Virus record (IMG/VR): IMGVR_UViG_3300017758_000180
Location: 1 to 21,280 of that record
Reading direction: 5' to 3' (one strand)
DNA from: a virus
DNA: 21,280 nucleotides
The position numbers were made by a program, and so were the translations under genes. This document shows positions 14,678 to 21,280 of the stretch, in pieces; the first letter of the stretch is position 1, and each line of letters begins with the position of its first letter. The notes under the pieces were generated by a model. The model saw only the letters and a list, made by a program, of their open reading frames with translations. It ran no database searches and had not been told where the DNA came from.

Positions 14678-15838
14678 ATGGCATATTATTTTATATTTCC
14701 TGAAATGGATACAACATTATACAGTCAACCTGATAGATCAGAAATGAATACAGGTAATGATGAAATTTTAGAATTAGTTAAAGAAAGAGGGTCATCAGAT
14801 AACATAGTATACCCTTCAAGAATTTTAATTAAATTTAGAAATGAAGACCTTCAAGAGGTAATGAATGATATTATAGGAGCAGATGCTTTTAATAATTCTT
14901 CAAAAGTAAACCTTCAACTTACAGCGGCAGAACCAAAAAATCTATTATCTACTTTAAATGTTGATATATTTGCTGTATCTCAATCTTGGGATGAGGGTAC
15001 TGGTAGATATTCTAATTTACCTACTAGTTCAAATGGTGCTAGTTGGAAGTATAGAAACAATACAACAGTAGCTACTGAATGGACTACATCAAGTTTTGCT
15101 CATAGTTCTACTGGATCTATAGGTGAACCTTTAATTACTTTAGGGGGAGGTGTGTGGTATACTAGTGCTAGTTTTTATGCATCTGAACAATTTTTAGTTG
15201 GAAATACTTTAGATACTAATTTTGATGTACTTAGTATAGTTAAAAAATGGAGTGCAAGTTTAAATGCTGGTACTACTTTTCCTGATGGGATAGAAAATAA
15301 TGGTTTTTTACTAAAAAAACCTGATGCTATTGAACAAAATACCTCTCATAGTTTTGGTGAATTGCAATATTTTGCTGTAGATACCCACACAATACATCCT
15401 CCAAAACTATCATTTAAATGGGATGATTCTACATTTCCAAATGCATATACAGCAAGTATATTAGATAGTAATAAAGATTTAAATGTAACTTTATACAATA
15501 ATAAAGAAGAATACAATCAGAATGATGTTGCTACTTTTAGAATCCATATAAGACCACAATACCCAACAAGAACCTTTTCTACAAGTTCTAACTATTTAAA
15601 TTCATCTTATTTTAATACATCTTCTTTCTACAGCATAAGAGACGCACATACAGAACAAGAAATTATTCCTTTTGATTCTGAATATACAAAAATGAGTGCT
15701 AATAATGAAGGGATGTATTTTAAAATATATATGAAAGGTCTTCAACCTGAAAGATATTATCGTTTTTTATTTAAAAACCATGATTCTTTTGGTACTACTA
15801 TATATGATAATAATTATTATTTTAAAGTTATTAGATAA
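14678..15838 (+). CDS. Tail fibre or wedge protein with DNRLRE-like beta-sandwich, 386 aa
   Basis: The N-terminus (FPEMDTTLYSQPDRSEMNTGNDEIL, within 6-31) followed by LIKFRNEDLQ and, at about 102-126, SWDEGTGRYSNLP plus ASWKYRNN, resembles the DNRLRE / CBM96-type beta-sandwich, in which SW.EG.G. and W..R lines are typical. Such domains bind carbohydrate or serve as structural stalk modules. The C-terminal half (TFRIHIRPQYPTRTF and GMYFKIYMKGLQPERYYRFLFK) looks like a second beta-domain. There is no signal peptide, so it is a virion rather than a secreted protein. It starts 1 nt after the gp6 stop, where T4 has gp7, so it is probably part of the wedge periphery or fibre attachment. Confidence 0.6.
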   Translation: MAYYFIFPEMDTTLYSQPDRSEMNTGNDEILELVKERGSSDNIVYPSRILIKFRNEDLQEVMNDIIGADAFNNSSKVNLQLTAAEPKNLLSTLNVDIFAVSQSWDEGTGRYSNLPTSSNGASWKYRNNTTVATEWTTSSFAHSSTGSIGEPLITLGGGVWYTSASFYASEQFLVGNTLDTNFDVLSIVKKWSASLNAGTTFPDGIENNGFLLKKPDAIEQNTSHSFGELQYFAVDTHTIHPPKLSFKWDDSTFPNAYTASILDSNKDLNVTLYNNKEEYNQNDVATFRIHIRPQYPTRTFSTSSNYLNSSYFNTSSFYSIRDAHTEQEIIPFDSEYTKMSANNEGMYFKIYMKGLQPERYYRFLFKNHDSFGTTIYDNNYYFKVIR

Positions 15839-17469
15839 TGGCTATAAATAAAAAATTAACTAAAAAAATAATTAGTAATAAACATTCTAATGATATTTTA
15901 TCTAAAAGTTTTACTCAATTAGCTAAAACTAATGAACCTATAAGTCATGATAAAGTTAATGAAATGTATAATAATATATTTTATAATATACCTAAAGAAG
16001 GTAAAAAATCTCATAAACAAATAATAAAACAAAGTTATGACCACGTAAATGATGCTTATAATAAAACATTAGATAAACAAATTAAATTATTAGTAAAAAA
16101 TCTCTCAGGAAAAGAAGCAGAACTAATATCTTTAGAAAATCCTGCTTCTAATGAACATCCTGTTTATGAAGATAAATCTTTAATAGTTGCAGGAGAAGAT
16201 GGCTTTCAGTATCAAGATATGGATACAAAGTACATTATGCAAGAAGGAAGATTAAGAGCTTTTGGTAATGAAAACATTTTTGTAAAAACAAAAAAAGCTT
16301 TTAAACTCCCCCCAACTAATGCTGATGGTAGATATTTTGTTACTATTAATGAGTTAAATGATATACCTGATGGTCCTGAAATAAACACAGATAAAGATTT
16401 ACATTTAAAGGGCACAGAATTGATTATTGATTTGCCTGATTTATTAGGATATGCCGCATATCATGATATTGAATTTGAATGTATGGGTAATGAAGTTTCA
16501 GACTTTGTACCTGCTTTATCCGAAGGGTTAGATTTAGATGTTAATACACTACAATTTTATTTAAGTAATGATGCCTGTAGTGTAAAATATATTAAAGATA
16601 CCTATATGAATGATGAAGAAGGTCCTACACTTCAAACTGCAATTATACCTAAAGGAGAAAAACAAACACTTAGAATACTTCGAAGAACAAATATGGAAAA
16701 TGATATGATTCCTTCTGATATTGCTTCTTATTATGAAAATGAAGCTTCTGTTAGTATAGAATATAATGGTAATGATATAACAAATTATGAAAGAAATTGG
16801 GGACCTATTGGAGAATATGAAGCAATAGTATATGCTGAAGGAAGAATTATGAGTCAAGAAATTGAAAACCAACACATATCTAATACCATGTTACTAATGG
16901 GGGATATACAGGATACTTCTAAAAAACTATTTAATGGCCTTCCAACCCAAACTACAGGAATTTGGGGGGATACAGGTATAACTATAATAGATGATCCAAG
17001 TTATACAGGACAAACACTATCCTCATATGGAACTAAAAAGATTTATAATATACCAGGAGCTTATGGTTCTCTAGGCCAAAGTCATGATCTTCAATCAAAA
17101 GTATTTAATGACCCTGATAGTCATTATTATAGACCTCACATGTATGGACAACCAATAATTAGATATTTAAACAGATATCTTGTAATAAATAAAACATATA
17201 AAGATTGGGGTAAAAGAGTAGCTTTTTGGGACGCTACTAATGGTAGTTCTCATGATAAAAGTAGAAGTAGTGTTGAAGATAGTTTAGGTCTTTACATGGA
17301 CCTTGCTGGAAATGATATTTTAGGATTAAGATGGGATACTTTAAATAGAGATAGAATAGAATTTCCCGGATTACAAGAATATAAGACTAGAGAACAAAAT
17401 GTAGATGATAATATATTTAATCCAGTTAATGGTAATAATTATGGATTAAATCAATATAATACTTGGTAG
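15838..17469 (+). CDS. Large structural protein of the baseplate/fibre block, unknown function, 543 aa
   Basis: Not recognised. It starts by a 1-nt overlap (TAATG) with the previous gene. The first 100 residues are basic and helical. A beta-rich middle follows (DGRYFVTINELNDIPDGPE at about 161-179, then LKGTELIIDLPDLLGYAAY). The C-terminal third is rich in Tyr, Asn, Gly and Asp (NIPGAYGSLGQSHD, YYRPHMYGQPIIRYLNRYL, KDWGKRVAFWDATNG), as in virion proteins with exposed loops. It has no signal peptide or membrane span. By position it is probably a wedge or fibre-connector protein. Confidence 0.8.
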   Translation: MAINKKLTKKIISNKHSNDILSKSFTQLAKTNEPISHDKVNEMYNNIFYNIPKEGKKSHKQIIKQSYDHVNDAYNKTLDKQIKLLVKNLSGKEAELISLENPASNEHPVYEDKSLIVAGEDGFQYQDMDTKYIMQEGRLRAFGNENIFVKTKKAFKLPPTNADGRYFVTINELNDIPDGPEINTDKDLHLKGTELIIDLPDLLGYAAYHDIEFECMGNEVSDFVPALSEGLDLDVNTLQFYLSNDACSVKYIKDTYMNDEEGPTLQTAIIPKGEKQTLRILRRTNMENDMIPSDIASYYENEASVSIEYNGNDITNYERNWGPIGEYEAIVYAEGRIMSQEIENQHISNTMLLMGDIQDTSKKLFNGLPTQTTGIWGDTGITIIDDPSYTGQTLSSYGTKKIYNIPGAYGSLGQSHDLQSKVFNDPDSHYYRPHMYGQPIIRYLNRYLVINKTYKDWGKRVAFWDATNGSSHDKSRSSVEDSLGLYMDLAGNDILGLRWDTLNRDRIEFPGLQEYKTREQNVDDNIFNPVNGNNYGLNQYNTW

Positions 17470-17472
17470 ATA

Positions 17473-18231
17473 ATGGCTCGATTATATAAAAATAAACAAA
17501 AATCACATGCTGACAGTAATTGGGGGGCTCCTGAAAGGGATGCTTTACCTATAGTAGATCAAAAAAATTTAATGAGTATTGAATTAAATAAAAATCTTTA
17601 TGGAGTAAAAGAAGCTTTATCTTATTTAGATGAAGAATTTAAATTTTTTATACCTTCAAAAAATAGTATAGATCTTTTTTTTAAACAATATAATAAAAAG
17701 TTTTTTGAATTTTCAAGAGAAATGCATAATAAATTTTTATCTAGAAGTATATCCTACACATACCCTGAGGGGTATAAAAATCCTAGGATGTTAGAAAAAG
17801 AAGGCTTAGAACAAGATTTAATAGAAATACAAAAAGAAATAGATAGTGTTGAAAAAGAACATTTTTTCTTTAACAATGGGATTTTTATAATGGATGAATC
17901 TTTTAAAGATAACCCTGAAAGTGTTTTAAGTTCTGGAAAAGATATATATTATATGCAATCCTCTAAAAAAAGAGAAATAAAAGATTATCAAACTTATTTA
18001 AATTTAAAAACTAAATTAACTAAACATTCAGGAGATATAGAAGATAGAGATTTTATATTATTCATATCTACTATAGCATTAAACAACATTCCCGTAGGTC
18101 CTAGTATACATAAAATAGGAGATCTTAGTATAAGTAATTTTGAAATTAATATTTACCCCCAAACAGAAAAAGAATATGAACCTTTTAAAGAACCCGAATA
18201 TACAGTTGCAACTAATAATACACGTACTTAA
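17473..18231 (+). CDS. Uncharacterised baseplate-block protein, 252 aa
   Basis: Not recognised. The N-terminus contains SNWGAPERDALPIVDQ (15-30). The centre is helical with aromatic-rich stretches (EFKFFIPSKNSIDLFFKQYNKKFFEFSREMHNKF, in parts) and a coiled-coil segment around LEQDLIEIQKEIDSVEKE (112-129). The C-terminal 60 residues look like beta-strands (DRDFILFISTIALNNIPVGP, then GDLSISNFEINIYPQ). It lies 3 nt after the previous gene and overlaps the next by 1 nt (TAATG). It may be an adaptor between wedge and fibres; nothing more specific can be supported. Confidence 0.8.
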   Translation: MARLYKNKQKSHADSNWGAPERDALPIVDQKNLMSIELNKNLYGVKEALSYLDEEFKFFIPSKNSIDLFFKQYNKKFFEFSREMHNKFLSRSISYTYPEGYKNPRMLEKEGLEQDLIEIQKEIDSVEKEHFFFNNGIFIMDESFKDNPESVLSSGKDIYYMQSSKKREIKDYQTYLNLKTKLTKHSGDIEDRDFILFISTIALNNIPVGPSIHKIGDLSISNFEINIYPQTEKEYEPFKEPEYTVATNNTRT

Positions 18232-21200
18232 TGGCTTATATATCTAATTCAAATAATAAAAAAACAAGTGTTAAAACCACTAGAATAAAAAAAGATCAGT
18301 TAAAAGAAACATCTACACCTCTTGATACTCTTTCAATTCCTGATATTCAGTCTAAAACTATTGATAAAACTTTTGGTAGAGAAGATGATTATATAGAATT
18401 ACATGTGTATAATAATTCTAATCAATTAATACATTCTGAAAATTATTTTGAAGATTATATAATACCTACAAACCAAGAAATAAAGGCTCCTTTAACTAAT
18501 AAAATTCAAATTGATCCTAATAAAGTACTTAATGATAGAGGTTTTTTTTCAGGCCAGTATATAATTAAACTTAATATTTTAAAAAATAAAATATTTAACA
18601 CAGATCAATTTCCCTTTAGAATTAAAGAAATATCAAGCGATAGAAGAGAAATAAAATCTATTGCTAAAACAACTTCTAATACTATACTTGACCCTGCAGT
18701 TAGTAGATTTATAGCAGATATAGAATCAGCAGCTTATTTTAAAGAATTTTCAATTAATTTTGGTGAAGATACATTAATACCCTCTATTAATATTTTATTA
18801 AATAAAGATCCTGAAAAACACGAAATATTTTTAAAAACACTTAATGCACTTCCCTCCTCTATAAAACCTAATAATCATTTTAGAGTAGTAGAAGAAATTA
18901 CAGACCCTCTACTTATAAGAGTAGATTTAGGAAATATTTCAGTAAAAGATGAAGGAACTCCTATGGGGGGTCCTAATTTTCATGTTGATGTTAGATTAAA
19001 TAATTCAATTCCTTCAGAATTTAAAGCATATGATGATATATTAAACTATAGTTTAACTTCTTCATACCAACATTTATTAAGTAAATTAGAAGATGATACA
19101 ATTGATGTAGATATAAAATATGATTATATTAGACCTGTATCTAAAAGTTTTGATGATGATGAGTCAGAAATCTCCTACCATTTTGAAAATTTTGTTCATT
19201 TTAGTAGCGCTACAGAACGTTTAAAAAACTTTGAATACAAACTAAAATTAGTAGAATCTTATGATAAAGAAATAGGAGAAATAGAAAATATTGCAGGAGG
19301 TGCTGTAAGTTCAAGTATTGTTGTTTTAAATAAAAATAATATTAATGATAAAAAAGTAAAAACATTAAAAGGACTTGATGGGTATGAACAATTTCTTTAT
19401 TTTGATTCAGGAACATTTGCATGGCCTAAACAAAATGATACAAAACCTTATACCTTATATTCTGTAACTTCATCTGAAGCTACAACTTGGTTAGGAAAAG
19501 AATACCATCATGCTACAAGTTCAGGACAATTATTATCTGCTTCTTTATATGATAAACAAAATGAATATAGCTTAAATAAATTAATACCTACCCATATTAC
19601 AGATAATTCAACTAATAATATATATTCTAATTTTGTTAATATGGTGGGTCACCATTTTGATCATATTTGGACCTATATAAAAGCTTTATCTAAAATAAAA
19701 AACACTCACCATACTTTAGGAATTTCAAAAGATTTAGTTTATCACCAATTAAAAAGCATAGGATTTGAAGTTTTTGATCAGTTTGAAAATGCTTCACTTA
19801 CAGAATATATGTTAGGTATGGGGTCAGGTAGTAATACATTTGATGTAGGTTTTACTTTTGGAAGTACTAGTGTATCTGGTTCATCTGTTCCCTCTGAAAC
19901 AATGGTAACTGCTTCAAACGAAGGGTCTTTACCTAAAGGAGACATAACAAAAGAAATATGGAAACGTATTTATCATAATGCCCCCTATCTTCTAAAAACT
20001 AAAGGAACAGAAAGGGGAATTAAAGCATTAATGAGTTGTTATGGTCTTCCTGCTTCTATTTTAAATGTAAAAGAATATGGAGGTTCTACTACTACAAATG
20101 TTCCTTTTAAAGATTTAGATATTTCAGATAACTATAAAACATTTACATATGAAAAACAATCACTAGCTTCATATAGCCACGCTATGGATATTAATGATTA
20201 TATTCAAAGAACTAATTGGTCTTCTTCTCTAACAGATGCCTTAAGTGCTTCAGCTAAAACAGTAGAATTTAGAATAAAACCAACCTATTCCACAGCAGCA
20301 GCATTTAATCATTTATTTACTTTAAAAGCTGTAGATAAGGCTAAAAGCCTTCATATTACATTAGAACCTTATACAGGAAATGACATATCATCATCAAATG
20401 ATGTTACTAATTATGGTAGATTAAGACTTATCCAATCTGAATCAACATCTGACTCTCTTGTTGATACACAATACTTTCCTATATACAATGGAAATTTTTG
20501 GAATATTCATATAGGAACAGTAGGAACTTCAGGTAGTGCTGCTGATATACAAATAGGTGCTTATCAATCTAATCATCTTAAAAATATAACTTATATTGTT
20601 ACTCAAAGTTCTTTATCTGAAGCGGATAGAGCTTTATCTTTTGGAGATCCTTATTCAGAAAGTGGAGATTGGATAGGGGGTGCTCCTAAAGCATTTTTTG
20701 GGGGTTCAACATGGAATGGAAGTACAACAGGCCCATCATTTGGTAAATATATAGGTTCAATGCAAGAAATAAGATACCATTTTGGAGAATTATTATCTCA
20801 TAATACTTTAAAAAAACATGCTCTTGCTCCTTTTATGTATAGTGGTAATACTCTTTCTTCTTCTTATGAAAATTTAATATTTAGAGCACCTTTAGGCTCA
20901 GAATTAGATTCAGGTTCACTTGAATCTATCCACCCAAAAATCACAGGGTCTTGGGAAGTAACACAATCTTTTCAATCAGGTAATAGTAATTTTGCTTATA
21001 ATACTACTCCAATATTTGTACCTAATACTGAATATATCTTTTTAGATCAACCAGCGGCAGGTATTAGAAATAGAATTACAGATAAAGTAAAAGTTGGAAC
21101 TCAAATTTTACCAAGTGGTAGTAATCAAGTATTATCTCAATATAGAAGTATTGAACAACAATTACCTCTATCACAATCATTTACACCAGATGTTAATTCA

Positions 21201-21280
21201 ATTGAGGTTGCATTTTCTCCACAAAATGAAATTAATGATGATATAATTGAACAAATTGGTTATTTTAATTTGGGTGAAAA
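18231..21280 (+). CDS. Large baseplate wedge/fibre protein, gp7/gpI-like with LamG-like lectin region (3' partial)
   Basis: An open frame from the ATG at 18231, overlapping the previous stop by 1 nt, continues without a stop to the right edge (1016 residues visible). The N-terminal 300 residues are mixed beta. At about 315-330 it has HFENFVHFSSATERLKNFEY, a helix start. The segment NMVGHHFDHIWTYIKALSKI (about 470-489) is followed at about 573-619 by EIWKRIYHNAPYLLKTKGTE and RGIKALMSCYGLPASI; KGT..GIK.L...YG is typical of the tail gpI/gp7 wedge family. After it comes a concanavalin/LamG-like beta-sandwich at about 670-870 (TVEFRIKPTYST, RLRLIQSES, WNIHIGTVG, IGSMQEIRYHFGELL). I infer a wedge core fused to a lectin-like module that may contact host glycans or other fibres. 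Confidence 0.7.
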   Translation, partial: MAYISNSNNKKTSVKTTRIKKDQLKETSTPLDTLSIPDIQSKTIDKTFGREDDYIELHVYNNSNQLIHSENYFEDYIIPTNQEIKAPLTNKIQIDPNKVLNDRGFFSGQYIIKLNILKNKIFNTDQFPFRIKEISSDRREIKSIAKTTSNTILDPAVSRFIADIESAAYFKEFSINFGEDTLIPSINILLNKDPEKHEIFLKTLNALPSSIKPNNHFRVVEEITDPLLIRVDLGNISVKDEGTPMGGPNFHVDVRLNNSIPSEFKAYDDILNYSLTSSYQHLLSKLEDDTIDVDIKYDYIRPVSKSFDDDESEISYHFENFVHFSSATERLKNFEYKLKLVESYDKEIGEIENIAGGAVSSSIVVLNKNNINDKKVKTLKGLDGYEQFLYFDSGTFAWPKQNDTKPYTLYSVTSSEATTWLGKEYHHATSSGQLLSASLYDKQNEYSLNKLIPTHITDNSTNNIYSNFVNMVGHHFDHIWTYIKALSKIKNTHHTLGISKDLVYHQLKSIGFEVFDQFENASLTEYMLGMGSGSNTFDVGFTFGSTSVSGSSVPSETMVTASNEGSLPKGDITKEIWKRIYHNAPYLLKTKGTERGIKALMSCYGLPASILNVKEYGGSTTTNVPFKDLDISDNYKTFTYEKQSLASYSHAMDINDYIQRTNWSSSLTDALSASAKTVEFRIKPTYSTAAAFNHLFTLKAVDKAKSLHITLEPYTGNDISSSNDVTNYGRLRLIQSESTSDSLVDTQYFPIYNGNFWNIHIGTVGTSGSAADIQIGAYQSNHLKNITYIVTQSSLSEADRALSFGDPYSESGDWIGGAPKAFFGGSTWNGSTTGPSFGKYIGSMQEIRYHFGELLSHNTLKKHALAPFMYSGNTLSSSYENLIFRAPLGSELDSGSLESIHPKITGSWEVTQSFQSGNSNFAYNTTPIFVPNTEYIFLDQPAAGIRNRITDKVKVGTQILPSGSNQVLSQYRSIEQQLPLSQSFTPDVNSIEVAFSPQNEINDDIIEQIGYFNLGE

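Noticed and set aside
15843-15850. TATAAATA at 15843-15850 (and a similar copy near 9402) as T4-type late promoters
   Set aside because: Both lie inside coding sequence with no gene starting downstream at a sensible distance; this 8-mer is expected several times by chance in DNA this AT-rich.
1-21280. Prophage boundary, att site, tRNA, integrase or IS element
   Set aside because: No cloverleaf, terminal inverted repeat, recombinase or direct repeat typical of attachment sites was seen; all genes run the same way without a break.

Overview
This window reads as part of the late (virion) region of a T4-like tailed phage, a contractile-tailed myovirus, that probably infects a marine-type Bacteroidota (flavobacterial) host. 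The phage assignment rests on a run of recognisable baseplate genes: a gp5-like OB-fold hub protein, an M15 peptidase, a beta-helix spike tip, gp25, a gp6/baseplate-J wedge protein and a gp7/gpI-like wedge protein. A gp55-like late sigma factor lies nearby. The host inference rests on three things: a type IX secretion (T9SS) C-terminal sorting domain on the first gene product, the A-rich leaders with almost no Shine-Dalgarno sequence in front of nearly every start codon, and the strongly AT-rich composition. All supported genes are on the + strand and packed tightly, with many 1-8 nt overlaps. I see no tRNA, IS element, CRISPR array or integrase.

Layout. (1) 1-2818: the 3' part of a large secreted, cysteine-rich protein made of calcium-loop-like repeats and ending in a T9SS sorting domain; its start lies outside the window. 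(2) 2868-6461: a 380-aa protein of unknown function, a small beta-rich protein, a 49-aa gene, an acidic low-complexity protein, and a 503-aa protein with a possible PD-(D/E)XK-like core. (3) 6519-8558: a small coiled-coil protein, an HD-domain phosphohydrolase, a one-pass membrane protein, and the gp55-like sigma factor. (4) 8590-11907: the central spike module (small helical protein, OB-fold protein, M15 peptidase, beta-helix protein) followed by a helical protein with two hydrophobic stretches. (5) 11942-21280: a small helical protein, gp25, gp6, a DNRLRE-like fibre or wedge protein, two unknown structural proteins, and a very large gp7-like protein with a lectin (LamG)-like region that runs off the right edge.

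How the genes may work together. The four longer gaps between blocks (before 2868, 6519, 8590 and 11942) each carry an ATATTTAT-like element 23-41 nt upstream of the start codon. I infer that these are promoters, possibly late promoters read by RNA polymerase carrying the gp55-like factor encoded here. Blocks 4 and 5 then make the hub/spike and wedge/fibre parts of the baseplate. In the spike module, the domains that T4 fuses in gp5 (OB fold, cell-wall hydrolase, beta-helix) appear to be split over three adjacent genes, with a metallopeptidase in the lysozyme position.

Most noteworthy: the T9SS-targeted repeat protein beside virion genes, the three-gene spike, the repeated promoter-like leaders, and the nuclease-like unknown at 4950. 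All family assignments are by eye; no database search was run.
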